NCBI GenBank assembly: GCA_947497895.1
Contig: CANMIL010000008.1
Span: forward strand, 1 to 64,000
Reading direction: 5' to 3'
Length of the DNA: 64,000 nucleotides
Origin: an uncultured Tenacibaculum sp.
Lineage (GTDB): Bacteria; Bacteroidota; Bacteroidia; Flavobacteriales; Flavobacteriaceae
How positions within the stretch are numbered: position 1 is the stretch's first letter; each line of letters starts with the position of its first letter. The notes beneath the pieces were generated by a model, which ran no database searches, had not been told where the DNA came from, and saw only the letters and a list, made by a program, of their open reading frames with translations. Shown piece by piece: positions 17,221-26,692 of this stretch. A program made the position numbers and the translations under genes.

Positions 17221-17346
17221 AAAGTGGTTTTGGGGGATTCCACTTTCAGGGGGAGAAAGAGAAAGGGGTATATTTGGAATATTCCTTTCTCTATTTAAAA
17301 CACAAACACTTCTTTCATAAAGATTTGGAATGAATGTAGAAACAAA
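17221..17346 (+). promoter_or_regulatory. G-tract region with -7 element and no downstream gene
   Basis: Two GGGGG runs and one GGGG run lie at 17232-17268 and are followed directly by TATATTTG (17269-17276), an exact -7 element. The next feature is a terminator at 17347, so any transcript would be about 90 nt. No reading frame is convincing. Confidence 0.35.
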
Positions 17347-17372
17347 AAAGAGCTTAAAGCTCTTTCTTTTTT
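17347..17372. terminator. Bidirectional terminator
   Basis: AAAGAGCTT/AAGCTCTTT with a one-base centre and T runs on both strands; it can end the minus-strand gene at 17378 and a plus-strand small transcript. Confidence 0.75.
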
Positions 17373-17377
17373 ATTTC

Positions 17378-17974
17378 TTAAAACTCAAAACCTATAAAAA
17401 AGAATATATTACTATCAAAAGTATTATTCTTCACAACAGCTTCTCCAAGTCTTGTTTCTTTAATTGGATTAAATGGTGTTCTCAAAGGAAGAGAAACTGT
17501 ATAATACAATCCTTTTAGCCCTAATACATCTGTTTCTCTATAACTAATAGCGGCTCCAACCGTTGCTGAACTTTTCTCTAAACTTTCTTTTAGAAATATA
17601 TGCTCGTATGAGTTCCTATACCATCCGAACGATGGACTCAAGTACAACCCTTTCCAAAAAACTGGAAAATCATAAAAAGCTTCAAAACCAAATTGCTCAC
17701 CAATTACATGATCTCCATCAACAGCCGCAGCAAAATCTGAAGATAGGTGTGCTTCCGTTAGCTTAATATTCATGTGAGCCAATCGAATCATATGGTCATT
17801 CTTAAAACGAACACCTATTTCACCAGAATAAGATTTAAAATCATTTACAATAGCCTGTCCTAATTCATAGGCAATAAACTTCTTAACTTTTTTCTCTTTT
17901 ATAGTTTGATTTTCTTGAGCTGAAAGCGTTAAACTTAAAAGAAACGACACTAAAATTAATGAGTGTTTAATCAT
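17378..17974 (-). CDS. Exported protein of unknown function, probable outer-membrane beta-barrel
   Basis: I chose the ATG at 17974 because it gives a clean signal peptide (MIKHSLILVSFLLSLTLSAQ); an upstream start at 18037 exists but adds residues without signal character. The mature part of about 178 residues has alternating beta strands (IRLAHMNIKL, FEAFYDFPVFWKGLYLSPSFGWY, GLYYTVSLPLR) and ends in Phe (FFFIGFEF), the usual signature of a small outer-membrane barrel. No family is recognised. Its own terminator lies directly downstream, and it is separated by 46 bp from the glycoside hydrolase gene. Confidence 0.6.
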   Translation of the reverse strand: MIKHSLILVSFLLSLTLSAQENQTIKEKKVKKFIAYELGQAIVNDFKSYSGEIGVRFKNDHMIRLAHMNIKLTEAHLSSDFAAAVDGDHVIGEQFGFEAFYDFPVFWKGLYLSPSFGWYRNSYEHIFLKESLEKSSATVGAAISYRETDVLGLKGLYYTVSLPLRTPFNPIKETRLGEAVVKNNTFDSNIFFFIGFEF

Positions 17975-18083
17975 AATTAATATACTTTTTTGAAAGTGCA
18001 AGTATATTATCTGATTTACGAGTAAACCTTCATACATAGGTAGGAAAGTTTTAGTTAAGCTTTAATTCATACAAAGGTATGAA

Positions 18084-19898
18084 CTACTCGAAAACAACGT
18101 CATCCAAGAATATTTCCACTACTTCTCCATTTCCACTTGAGAAAATAGTTAGTCCAGATCGAATACAACTTAGATCGAGTTTTTTTATATTAAATGAATA
18201 CTTTTTCCACTTTGTTGTTAGCTTAACCTCTTTAGATTTTTTAGCTGTATCGGGATACTTTTTATCTTTTCCTATGAGTCCAAAACCAATAGTTGCTCTT
18301 ACATCTTTTTTATTCGCTTTAGCCCAAAAACTAAATTTTTTAGCCCCAGAAATATCATATCCTCCAAGTATATCTCCCCAATCATTAGCGGGGTTAACGA
18401 GCCCTAAACCGAACCAGTCATAAGGTTGATGATAACTCAATTTTAAACAGGTCCGTCTATCACCTAATTTCTCAGTATATTCCAAATCTACCTTCATTTT
18501 TTTATGATTCCCCATATAGGCTGATGGAGAATAAGATTTTACATCACCATTTTTATATACATAAAAAGGAAGCTCAACCTTGGGTACTAAATACTTTTTA
18601 TTTGCAGCTTCTTCATCTTTAATTTTGATTCCTGTAGATGCGACACCTACATTATCGTAACTATCCTGAATCATTGTATAGATTTTTACCGCTCCATTTT
18701 CTTTAGGCAATTTAATTTCAAAACCTTCTTTTAAATTTCCTCGATGATATAATGGCTTTATCTGATCTCTTCGCTTGCGGCTTCCTGTTCTTTGGTTGTA
18801 ATTAAAACTCACAGCCAGACTATCATTTTCTGAATCAACCACATCCAAAAAAACAGGGATCCAGGATTTGCTATCGAATGAAGTCCCCTCTATTTTAAAA
18901 ACTTTAATTTCTGGGACGGAATTTATTGGTAAATTACCTGTAAATGCTTCTCGAATAGCCCAATATTGAGGTCGTTTTAATTTGTTATAATGTGTAAATA
19001 ACCATGGAGACATAAAATCATCGCCTGTTGCATAATGAAAAATAAATACCCCTAGATTATTATGTTTATTTTTTATCCAATTCGTATATCCTTTCGTTAT
19101 TGCCTCATATTTTCTTGAATCAGAAGGTTCATTTTTAACTCCATTTGTTTCATCACGAATATCCCATTCGCCCTGAACACCGAATTCAGTTATAATATAA
19201 GGCTTGTCAATATTTCTCTTCACTAACTCATCTGACAACAAATCGGCTCCTTGACCATAACAATTAAGTCCATAAATATCAATTGATGGAACATATTTTT
19301 GCCACCATTCCACACCAAAAGTCCAAGCTTCAACTGAAGTTATTGGGTGGTTGCCATCTATTTTTTTTATGTTACTGCAAATTCTTTCCAATAATTGAGA
19401 ATACACTAACTTCTCCTCATCAGTTGACATGTTCAAATAAACCTCGTTACCTATACCCCAGGTTAACACTGCCGGATGGTCTTTGTATAATCTTACTACC
19501 TTCATGGCATTATTATACATATCTTCTTTTCCTTTAGAATCCTCTACATAATCAAAACGATCGTCATCTTCCATTCCTGGTCGTCCATGACGCATCCAAA
19601 TCCCAACCATTACCTTAAAGTTGTTCCTTTGAGCTGCATCCAATAGAGCTTTTGTATTTTTCCCTGTTGCCCATGTTCTAATGGTGTTAACACCTAAAAA
19701 CTTCAACTCTTTAAAATGGTTATCATAATTCTCGATATCATCATCAAATCCGAAGGTCACCCCTTTCACTTTATAATCCTTCCCATGAACAGATAACATC
19801 CATTTTTGGTTGTGCTTTTCAATTAAAATTTGACTTTGGGTAGTAGTATAAACAAGAAAAGAAAAAATAAAACTTAATGTGAAATAGATTTTAATCAT
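18084..19898 (-). CDS. Secreted glycoside hydrolase, GH2/GH5-like TIM barrel with C-terminal carbohydrate-binding-like domain
   Basis: The 604-residue protein starts with a signal peptide (IFSFLVYTTTQSQ). Residues about 40-310 form a TIM barrel of the GH2 catalytic type: ELKFLGVNTIRTW, the acid/base motif WGIGNEVYLN and the nucleophile motif PYIITEFGVQGEWD. A linker domain follows, and the last 150 residues (YDISGAKKFSFWAKANKKDVRATIGF ... EIFLDDVVFE) look like a jelly-roll carbohydrate-binding module. It should act on a polysaccharide outside the cytoplasm; the substrate is not evident. No SusCD pair stands next to it. Confidence 0.82.
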   Translation of the reverse strand: MIKIYFTLSFIFSFLVYTTTQSQILIEKHNQKWMLSVHGKDYKVKGVTFGFDDDIENYDNHFKELKFLGVNTIRTWATGKNTKALLDAAQRNNFKVMVGIWMRHGRPGMEDDDRFDYVEDSKGKEDMYNNAMKVVRLYKDHPAVLTWGIGNEVYLNMSTDEEKLVYSQLLERICSNIKKIDGNHPITSVEAWTFGVEWWQKYVPSIDIYGLNCYGQGADLLSDELVKRNIDKPYIITEFGVQGEWDIRDETNGVKNEPSDSRKYEAITKGYTNWIKNKHNNLGVFIFHYATGDDFMSPWLFTHYNKLKRPQYWAIREAFTGNLPINSVPEIKVFKIEGTSFDSKSWIPVFLDVVDSENDSLAVSFNYNQRTGSRKRRDQIKPLYHRGNLKEGFEIKLPKENGAVKIYTMIQDSYDNVGVASTGIKIKDEEAANKKYLVPKVELPFYVYKNGDVKSYSPSAYMGNHKKMKVDLEYTEKLGDRRTCLKLSYHQPYDWFGLGLVNPANDWGDILGGYDISGAKKFSFWAKANKKDVRATIGFGLIGKDKKYPDTAKKSKEVKLTTKWKKYSFNIKKLDLSCIRSGLTIFSSGNGEVVEIFLDDVVFE

Positions 19899-20135
19899 AT
19901 GTAGTATTTGTTAACTCTATCAAGTTAACGAATAACTTTTAAACATAAGCGTAAGTAAAACAAATTATTACCCCCTAAAAATCACCACCAAAACCCCGTA
20001 AATTCCTACATATTTACATTGAACTATACATTCAAACCGATAAACTAAAATTTTCGGTTTTTAGTCATTTTATTCGTAAATTATAAGTGCTTTTAAAACT
20101 TTATAGTTTAAAAGTTCGTTTTAATAGGTAGTTTA

Positions 20136-20176
20136 GAGAAGGAATATTCTAGGATATTTCTTCTCTTTTATTTTTG
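20136..20176 (+). terminator. Terminator-like hairpin
   Basis: GAGAAGGAATAT pairs with ATATTTCTTCTC (11 of 12 positions) around a 6-base loop and is followed by TTTTATTTTTG. There is no gene upstream on the plus strand for more than 3 kb except the small peptide region, so it may end a small RNA. Confidence 0.5.
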
Positions 20177-20220
20177 AGTTCTTTTTTAAATAGAAGAAAT
20201 ACCTATTAAGCACCTAACAA

Positions 20221-20252
20221 AAAAGAGTTCCAAATAGGGGAACTCTTTTTTA
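20221..20252 (+). terminator. Intrinsic terminator
   Basis: AAAAGAGTTCC pairs with GGAACTCTTTT around a short loop and is followed by T residues. It stands before the Fnr-type promoter of the oxidase operon and insulates it from upstream transcription. Confidence 0.75.
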
Positions 20253-20433
20253 TGGGGAGGACAACACTTTATATTTTCACGCTCTATCTCTAAGCTTACC
20301 TCTAAATTAAGACAAATCACCTCTCCTCATTCCCTTTTTAGTTATCTAGTTCTATTCACATGACAGAACATCGATAAGTTTCGATAAATGGATTCGAATT
20401 CATTGAAAAAAAATGAAACGAAATTTCCAAACA

Positions 20434-20476
20434 TGACAAAAATCATATTTTAAACTTCTTTTCGAAAGTACTTTTG
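20434..20476 (+). promoter_or_regulatory. Predicted Fnr-type operator and promoter of the cco operon
   Basis: TGACAAAAATCA (20434-20445; ATGA-N6-TCAT when extended) is followed by the exact -7 element TACTTTTG (20469-20476). Centre-to-end distance is 36.5 bp, identical to the ccoI promoter. It precedes ccoS by 23 bp. Confidence 0.72.
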
Positions 20477-20498
20477 ACCTATTATTATCAGGCAAGAT

Positions 20499-20669
20499 AT
20501 GAGCGTTATTTACCTATTACTTTCACTAAGCATTCTAGTGGCAATCATTTTTTTTATTGCATTTATTGTTTCCGTAAAAAAAGGGCAATACGATGATTCG
20601 TATACTCCTTCAGTACGCATCTTATTTGATGATGAATTAGTTAAAGAAGACACAAATATTAACAACTAA
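20499..20669 (+). CDS. ccoS: cbb3 oxidase maturation protein CcoS
   Basis: The 56-residue protein was read directly from the sequence. It has one membrane segment (about residues 3-26, IYLLLSLSILVAIIFFIAFIVSV) followed by KKGQYDDSYTPSVRILFDDE, the conserved CcoS tail. CcoS is needed for cofactor insertion during cbb3 oxidase assembly. It is the first gene of the operon, 26 bp before ccoNO; in many genomes it directly follows ccoI, which is here 7 kb away. Confidence 0.9.
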   Translation: MSVIYLLLSLSILVAIIFFIAFIVSVKKGQYDDSYTPSVRILFDDELVKEDTNINN

Positions 20670-20695
20670 CAATAGATATTAAATTCAAATAGATT

Positions 20696-22897
20696 ATGGA
20701 AATGCAACAATTTTATTACGATAACAAAATCGTAAAAAAATTCATCTATGCGACCTTACTCTGGGGAATTGTAGGTTTCTCGGTAGGTTTGCTGTTGGCT
20801 TTTATGTTTTTATTCCCAAATATTACTGATGGAATCTCTTGGTTAAGTTTCGGTCGTATTCGTCCATTACATACCAATGCGGTAATATTTGCCTTTGTAG
20901 GTAATGCAATTTTTGCTGGAGTTTATTACTCATTACAAAGGCTTTTAAAAGCAAGAATGGCCAGTGATTTTTTAAGTAATTTTAACTTTTGGGGATGGCA
21001 ACTAATTATTGTCGCTGCTGCTATTACACTTCCCTTAGGTTATACTACATCAAAAGAATATGCTGAATTAGAATGGCCAATTGATATTGCCATTGCTTTA
21101 GTTTGGGTTGCTTTTGGTGTTAACATGATATGGACTATTTTTAAGAGAAGACAACGTCATCTATATGTAGCTGTTTGGTTCTACCTTGGTACTTTCGTTA
21201 CGGTAGCTGTTCTTCATATTTTTAATAGTTTAGAACTTCCTGTAAGCTTCCTTAAAAGTTATTCAGTATATGCTGGTGTTCAAGATGCATTGGTACAATG
21301 GTGGTATGGACATAATGCCGTGGCATTTTTCCTTACAACTCCGTTTTTAGGGTTAATGTATTATTTTGTACCTAAGGCTGCAAACAGACCCGTGTACTCA
21401 TATCGCTTATCTATTGTACACTTCTGGTCGTTAATTTTTATTTATATATGGGCTGGTCCTCACCACTTGTTATATTCTGCATTACCAGATTGGGCTCAAA
21501 ACTTAGGTGTTGCTTTTTCGGTAATGCTAATTGCTCCTTCTTGGGGAGGTATGATCAATGGATTATTAACACTTCGTGGTGCTTGGGATAAAGTTAGAAC
21601 AAGTCCTGTACTAAAGTTCATGGTAGTTGCAATTACTGGTTATGGTATGGCAACTTTTGAAGGACCAATGTTATCCTTAAAAAATGTAAACGCTATCGCT
21701 CACTTTAGTGATTGGGTTATTGCGCACGTTCACGTTGGTGCTTTAGCTTGGAATGGTTTCATGACATTTGGTATGTTATACTGGTTAATTCCACGTTTGT
21801 TTAAAACTAAATTATACTCTAATGCTTTAGCTAATTTCCACTTCTGGATTGGTACTTTAGGTATTATAATTTATGCACTTCCAATGTATGTTGCAGGGTT
21901 CGTTCAAGCATCTATGTGGAAACAATTTAATCCTGACGGGACTTTAACTTATGGTAACTTCCTAGAAACGGTTAACGAAATTATTCCAATGTATTGGATG
22001 CGTGCTATTGGTGGTAGTTTATTCATTTTAGGAGCTATTGTTATGTTGTATAACGTAGTTAAAACTGTAAGTTCTGGAAGTGATGTTACTGATGAATTAG
22101 CTCAAGCTGCTCCATTGACAAAAGTCTCAAAATATAGAACCGCAAATGAGGGATGGCACACTTGGTTAGAAAGAAGACCTATTAAGCTTACTATTTATGC
22201 AACTGTTGCCATTTTAATTGGAGGTGTTGTTCAAATTATACCAACATTATTGGTTGAATCTAACATTCCAACCATAACAAGTGTTAAACCATATACAGCA
22301 TTAGAATTAGAAGGAAGAGATATTTACATACGTGAAGGATGTGTTGGATGTCACTCACAAATGATCCGTCCATTTAGAAGTGAAGTTGAACGTTATGGTG
22401 AATACTCAAAAGCAGGTGAATATGTTTATGACCATCCATTCTTATGGGGTAGTAAGCGTACTGGACCAGATTTATTAAGAGTTGGTGGAAAGTATTCAGA
22501 TAGCTGGCACTTAAACCACATGTATGATCCACAAAGTACCTCACCTGGGTCTATTATGCCAAGATACCAATGGTTACTAAGAAATAGACTCGATAAGTCT
22601 AGTACTGAAAGTAAGATGAAAGCCATGGTTTCTTTAGGAGTTCCATATACCGAAGAAGACATTGCCAATGCACAGCAAAATATGGATGCACAAGGAAAGA
22701 AGATCGAAGAAAATCTTCATGGAGATCCTGACTTTGCTAAGACGTATCAATCTGATAAAAAGTATGCGCAAGACAACGGACTTGAGTTCATTGAAATGAA
22801 AGATAGAGAAATCGTTGCTCTGATAGCCTACTTACAAAGATTAGGTACAGATATTAAGATAAAAGATATTGAAGATCAATTAAGTGCTAAAAACTAG
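20696..22897 (+). CDS. ccoNO: cbb3-type cytochrome c oxidase, fused subunits I and II (CcoN-CcoO)
   Basis: The 733-residue fusion is the form usual in Bacteroidota. Residues 1 to about 480 are the 12-helix CcoN haem-copper subunit, with [13 protein letters not shown] around the CuB ligands and [11 protein letters not shown] for the haem ligands. The remainder is CcoO: a membrane anchor ([22 protein letters not shown]), then a c-type haem motif [14 protein letters not shown] (Cys549, Cys552, His553). It is the catalytic core of the high-affinity terminal oxidase that reduces oxygen at low concentration. Confidence 0.95.
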   Translation: MEMQQFYYDNKIVKKFIYATLLWGIVGFSVGLLLAFMFLFPNITDGISWLSFGRIRPLHTNAVIFAFVGNAIFAGVYYSLQRLLKARMASDFLSNFNFWGWQLIIVAAAITLPLGYTTSKEYAELEWPIDIAIALVWVAFGVNMIWTIFKRRQRHLYVAVWFYLGTFVTVAVLHIFNSLELPVSFLKSYSVYAGVQDALVQWWYGHNAVAFFLTTPFLGLMYYFVPKAANRPVYSYRLSIVHFWSLIFIYIWAGPHHLLYSALPDWAQNLGVAFSVMLIAPSWGGMINGLLTLRGAWDKVRTSPVLKFMVVAITGYGMATFEGPMLSLKNVNAIAHFSDWVIAHVHVGALAWNGFMTFGMLYWLIPRLFKTKLYSNALANFHFWIGTLGIIIYALPMYVAGFVQASMWKQFNPDGTLTYGNFLETVNEIIPMYWMRAIGGSLFILGAIVMLYNVVKTVSSGSDVTDELAQAAPLTKVSKYRTANEGWHTWLERRPIKLTIYATVAILIGGVVQIIPTLLVESNIPTITSVKPYTALELEGRDIYIREGCVGCHSQMIRPFRSEVERYGEYSKAGEYVYDHPFLWGSKRTGPDLLRVGGKYSDSWHLNHMYDPQSTSPGSIMPRYQWLLRNRLDKSSTESKMKAMVSLGVPYTEEDIANAQQNMDAQGKKIEENLHGDPDFAKTYQSDKKYAQDNGLEFIEMKDREIVALIAYLQRLGTDIKIKDIEDQLSAKN

Positions 22898-22902
22898 AAA
22901 TT

Positions 22903-23070
22903 ATGTTGAAGTTTGTTAAAAATCATTTAGAGACTATTACGGGTATTGAAATTTATCCAATTATCTCATTAACTATTTTCTTTACATTCTTTGTAGTGTT
23001 GTTCTGGTGGGTTTTTACTGCCAAGAAAGAATATATAAGTAAGGTAAGTCACTTGCCATTAGATAACTAG
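22903..23070 (+). CDS. ccoQ: Small cbb3 oxidase subunit CcoQ
   Basis: The 55-residue protein was read directly from the sequence. It starts 5 bp after ccoNO and ends 14 bp before ccoP. One membrane segment (IISLTIFFTFFVVLFWWVFTA) is followed by KKEYISKVSHLPLDN, where the PLD/PLE ending is typical of CcoQ. It stabilises the oxidase complex. Confidence 0.85.
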   Translation: MLKFVKNHLETITGIEIYPIISLTIFFTFFVVLFWWVFTAKKEYISKVSHLPLDN

Positions 23071-23084
23071 TAAAAAACATTCTG

Positions 23085-24050
23085 ATGAAAAAATATTTTC
23101 AATCATTAGCATATATCACTTTTGTTATAGTTACTTCTTTTGCTATCATAAAGGCTATAACAGCGTATGAAAATCCGTTTAGCATTTATGAAAATCCATT
23201 AGTCTGGACGGCAATCGTAGCATTAATAACAGTAGTTCTTTTAAAAGAACTTGTAAATATAGTTGCCTTAAAAAAGGCACAAGACCTTCAATTAGAAAAG
23301 GAAGGTATAAATCCTGAGGAAATTGACAATTGGGCTTGGATAAAGGATTTATTAAAGAAATGGACCAAGGCTAAAGCTGTTGAGGATGAGGAAGAAATTA
23401 TCCTTGATCATAATTATGATGGTATTCAAGAATTAGACAATTCATTACCACCTTGGTGGTTGTATATGTTCTATGCAACAATCATTTTCGGAGTTGTTTA
23501 CCTAGTAAGATTTCACATTTTAAATGGAGATAACCAAACTGTTGAATACGAGAAAGAGGTTACCATGGCCAAAAGGGAGCTAGAAGCCTTCAGAGCTGCT
23601 TCAAAAGATGCTGTATTAGACATGGAAACTTTGACCACTTTAACTGATGAGTCGTCTTTAAATAGAGGTAAAGCAGTTTTTAACCTAAACTGTGCAGCTT
23701 GTCACCAAAAAGACGGTGGTGGAGGTATTGGTCCTAACTTAACCGATAAATACTGGATACTTGGTGGTGGAATTAAAAATGTTTTCAAAACTATTGCCAA
23801 AGGTGGTAGAGACGGAAAAGGTATGGTTGCCTGGGAGAAAACTCTGAAACCTGCTGATGTTCATAAAGTAGCAAGTTATGTTATCTCTTTACAAGGTACC
23901 ACTCCTGCGAAAGCGAAAGAACCTCAAGGAGATTTATACGAAGAAGAAACTTCTGATCAAGAAGAAAATATAGAAGAAAAGGCTGAAGAAGCAACTGAGA
24001 ACGTTGATAAAACCAACACCGAAGAAGCTTCAACAACCGAAACTAAGTAA
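23085..24050 (+). CDS. ccoP: cbb3 oxidase cytochrome c subunit CcoP
   Basis: The 321-residue subunit has two N-terminal membrane segments (about 5-25 and 38-60), the CcoP signature DNSLPPWWLYMFYATIIFG entering a third segment (123-142), and a periplasmic cytochrome c domain. Only one CxxCH haem motif is present (Cys203, Cys206, His207), whereas proteobacterial CcoP has two. The last 50 residues are a Glu-rich, low-complexity tail (DQEENIEEKAEEATENVDK). It would pass electrons to the CcoO haem. Confidence 0.93.
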   Translation: MKKYFQSLAYITFVIVTSFAIIKAITAYENPFSIYENPLVWTAIVALITVVLLKELVNIVALKKAQDLQLEKEGINPEEIDNWAWIKDLLKKWTKAKAVEDEEEIILDHNYDGIQELDNSLPPWWLYMFYATIIFGVVYLVRFHILNGDNQTVEYEKEVTMAKRELEAFRAASKDAVLDMETLTTLTDESSLNRGKAVFNLNCAACHQKDGGGGIGPNLTDKYWILGGGIKNVFKTIAKGGRDGKGMVAWEKTLKPADVHKVASYVISLQGTTPAKAKEPQGDLYEEETSDQEENIEEKAEEATENVDKTNTEEASTTETK

Positions 24051-24070
24051 ATTATTGGCAAATATTTTCG

Positions 24071-25495
24071 ATGATGGAGACGCCCAAGAACGAACATTTC
24101 AGAGATAGTATCAGCACTGTAAGCAGTGAGGGTAAGCGTTCTTGGGTTTTTCCTAAAAAACCAAGTGGTAGCTTTTACAAATACAGATCAGTTGTTAGCT
24201 ATGTTTTATTGGCTATTCTGTTCGCTTCGCCATTCATAAAAATTGATGGAAACCAGTTCTTACTTTTTAATGTTTTAGAAAGACGCTTTAATATTTTTGG
24301 TTTCCCTTTTTGGCCACAAGATTTTCACTTGTTGGTTATTTCAATGATTATTGGTGTTGTATTTGTAATCCTGTTTACTGTTGTATTTGGTAGAATATTT
24401 TGTGGATGGATTTGTCCGCAAACTATATTCATGGAAATGGTATTCAGAAAAATTGAATACTGGATTGAAGGTGATCGAGGAAAGCAAATAAGGCTTGATA
24501 AACAGCCTTGGAACGCCGACAAAATCAAGAAAAGAGTATTAAAATGGATCATCTTTTTTATTATCTCTTTTATTATAGCCAATGTTTTCCTTGCTTATTT
24601 AATTGGGAGTGACCAGTTACTATCTTACATAACTGGTAACCCATTTGATCACATTAGTACTTTAATTTCTCTATTAATCTTTACAAGTATCTTCTATTTT
24701 GTTTTTACTTGGTTTAGAGAGCAAGTGTGTATCATCGCTTGTCCTTATGGTAGATTGCAAGGCGTATTGTTGGATAACAAAACTATTAATGTTGCCTACG
24801 ATTATGTGAGAGGAGAAAAAAGTGAAGGAAGGGCTAAGTTTAAGAAAAACGAAGACAGAGAAACTTCAGGTAAAGGAGATTGTATTGATTGTATGCAATG
24901 CGTTCATGTTTGTCCTACAGGCATCGATATTAGAAACGGAACACAATTAGAATGTGTAAACTGTACTGCTTGTATTGATGAATGTGATCATATGATGGAA
25001 AAGGTTGGTTTACCTACTGGTTTAATTCGATATGCTAGTGAGGAAAACATTGTTAAAAAAGCACCATTCAAGTTTACTACTCGAATGAAGGGGTATTCAG
25101 CTGTATTAATGATATTAACTGGAGTACTGGTTGGAATGCTTTTCCTTAGAAACGAAGTAGAAGCGACAATTTTAAGACTTCCGGGACAGCTGTATCAACA
25201 CAAAGAAGATGGTGTTATTAGCAATATTTATACATACAAAGTTATTAATAAAACAACCCATCAAATAGATGACGTAAGTTACAAACTGATTTCTCATAAA
25301 GGGAAAATTGAAACAGTAATACATCAAAACTTTGAGGTCCCTAAGCAAGGATTGGCCGAAGGAACTCTATTTATTGAGTTACACCAATCACAAATGAAAA
25401 AAGAAAAAGAAAAATTGACTATTGGAGTTTATAGTGGCAATAAACTCATAGAAACAACGACTACTAATTTCTTAGGACCAAGAAGTTATCGTTAA
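24071..25495 (+). CDS. ccoG: cbb3 oxidase accessory protein CcoG (4Fe-4S, membrane)
   Basis: The 474-residue protein has about five membrane segments and two ferredoxin-type clusters: CIDCMQCVHVCPTG (Cys 271, 274, 277, 281) and CVNCTACIDECDH (Cys 295, 298, 301, 305). The motif FGRIFCGWICPQTIFMEMVFRKIE is typical of CcoG/RdxA. A C-terminal Ig-like domain follows. CcoG acts as a cupric reductase in supplying copper to the oxidase (family knowledge). Confidence 0.93.
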   Translation: MMETPKNEHFRDSISTVSSEGKRSWVFPKKPSGSFYKYRSVVSYVLLAILFASPFIKIDGNQFLLFNVLERRFNIFGFPFWPQDFHLLVISMIIGVVFVILFTVVFGRIFCGWICPQTIFMEMVFRKIEYWIEGDRGKQIRLDKQPWNADKIKKRVLKWIIFFIISFIIANVFLAYLIGSDQLLSYITGNPFDHISTLISLLIFTSIFYFVFTWFREQVCIIACPYGRLQGVLLDNKTINVAYDYVRGEKSEGRAKFKKNEDRETSGKGDCIDCMQCVHVCPTGIDIRNGTQLECVNCTACIDECDHMMEKVGLPTGLIRYASEENIVKKAPFKFTTRMKGYSAVLMILTGVLVGMLFLRNEVEATILRLPGQLYQHKEDGVISNIYTYKVINKTTHQIDDVSYKLISHKGKIETVIHQNFEVPKQGLAEGTLFIELHQSQMKKEKEKLTIGVYSGNKLIETTTTNFLGPRSYR

Positions 25496-25527
25496 AAGTA
25501 TTATTAAAGAATTTAAAAACTAAAATT

Positions 25528-25974
25528 ATGAAACTAAACTGGGGCACGGGTATCGTAGTAGCAATTATAGGATTTGTTGCTTTCATATTGTATTTCGTTA
25601 TAACAATGAGTACAGACAAAAAATTCAATCACGATTTGGTAACCGAAAAGTATTATCAAAAAGAGCTGGAGTATCAAAATAATATTGAGGCGAGTAAAAA
25701 TGCCAAATCACTAGAAAATAATATTACAATAACACAATCAGTAGAAGGGTTGATTGTTAATTTTCCTAGTAATTTTGAATATAAAAAAATTAAAGGGAAG
25801 GTGTTCCTATACAGACCATCTAATAAACAACTGGATTTCGAATTGCCACTTTCGCTTTCCAATACATATTTGCTCGTGCCTGAGAAACGTTTATTGGATG
25901 GTCGATGGAACATTACTGTAAAGTGGAACTACGAAGGTAAAGATTATTTATATAAAGAAGAATTAACCTATTAA
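25528..25974 (+). CDS. ccoH: FixH/CcoH family protein
   Basis: The 148-residue protein has one N-terminal membrane segment (WGTGIVVAIIGFVAFILYFVI) and a periplasmic beta domain with the FixH features KYYQKELEYQ and GRWNITVKWNYEGKDYLYKEE. It is needed for late assembly of cbb3 oxidase. Its stop codon overlaps the start of the next gene by one base (TAATG). Confidence 0.9.
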   Translation: MKLNWGTGIVVAIIGFVAFILYFVITMSTDKKFNHDLVTEKYYQKELEYQNNIEASKNAKSLENNITITQSVEGLIVNFPSNFEYKKIKGKVFLYRPSNKQLDFELPLSLSNTYLLVPEKRLLDGRWNITVKWNYEGKDYLYKEELTY

Positions 25975-26678
25975 TGTTACTCTCAGCAATCATATTTGGT
26001 CTACTTGGAAGCTTTCATTGTATTGGAATGTGCGGTCCCATTGCCTTTATGTTACCTGTAAATAGAAAGAATCCGGTTAAGCAGTTTTTCCAAATTACAA
26101 GTTATCATTTTGGAAGATTATTTACCTATGGTTTAATCGGACTTCTATTTGGTTTTTTAGGAAGAGGATTCCACTTCTTTGGCTTCCAGCAGCAACTTTC
26201 AATAGCAGTTGGAGTGTTAATGGTCCTAGTAATATTTCTCCCTAATGTTTTTAATAAACTAAATCGCTTTTCAAATCCCCTAAACAAACTAATTATGAAA
26301 GTAAAATCAGCTTTAGGAAACGAATTGCGAAAAAAAGGGAATGACACCTTTTTCACTATTGGTTTTTTAAATGGTTTTTTACCATGTGGTCTAGTATATA
26401 TGGCTGTATTTGCGGCTTTAACAACCTCTAATCCCCTAGAAGGAAGCTTATACATGTTATTATTTGGTATAGGTACCATACCATTAATGACAACCGTAGT
26501 TTATATTGGCAACTTTGCGAACATTTCTATTCGACAAAAAATCCAAAAAGCAATCCCTTATGTAGTAGTATTTATAGGGGTACTTTTTATCCTTCGTGGG
26601 TTAGGTTTAGACATTCCATATATCTCGCCTTCTGGAAGCGTTTCTAACATCTATGAACCCGTAAAAGGTTGTCACTAA
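25974..26678 (+). CDS. Sulfite exporter TauE/SafE family membrane protein
   Basis: The 234-residue membrane protein has about six segments. The start (LSAIIFGLLGSFHCIGMCGPIAFMLP) and GFLNGFLPCGLVYMAVFAAL carry the Cys motifs of the urease-accessory-H-like/DUF2 branch (SafE-like) regularly found at the end of cco operons, where it is thought to take part in copper handling. It is translationally coupled to ccoH. It is the last gene of the operon; no hairpin terminator is evident before the next promoter. Confidence 0.85.
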   Translation: MLLSAIIFGLLGSFHCIGMCGPIAFMLPVNRKNPVKQFFQITSYHFGRLFTYGLIGLLFGFLGRGFHFFGFQQQLSIAVGVLMVLVIFLPNVFNKLNRFSNPLNKLIMKVKSALGNELRKKGNDTFFTIGFLNGFLPCGLVYMAVFAALTTSNPLEGSLYMLLFGIGTIPLMTTVVYIGNFANISIRQKIQKAIPYVVVFIGVLFILRGLGLDIPYISPSGSVSNIYEPVKGCH

Positions 26679-26692
26679 TTTCTACTTATACC

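Larger units (their letters stand above)
19899..20433. other. Gap with several hairpins, no gene
   Basis: About 530 bp without a supported gene. It contains AACCGA/TCGGTT followed by TTTTTAG (about 20035-20063), the hairpin at 20136-20165 and the terminator at 20221-20252. The part next to 19899 should hold the promoter of the glycoside hydrolase. Confidence 0.5.

Noticed and set aside
17330..17518. 62-codon frame on the plus strand after the -7 element at 17269
   Set aside because: It runs through a strong terminator and overlaps the exported-protein gene on the other strand; composition is not protein-like.
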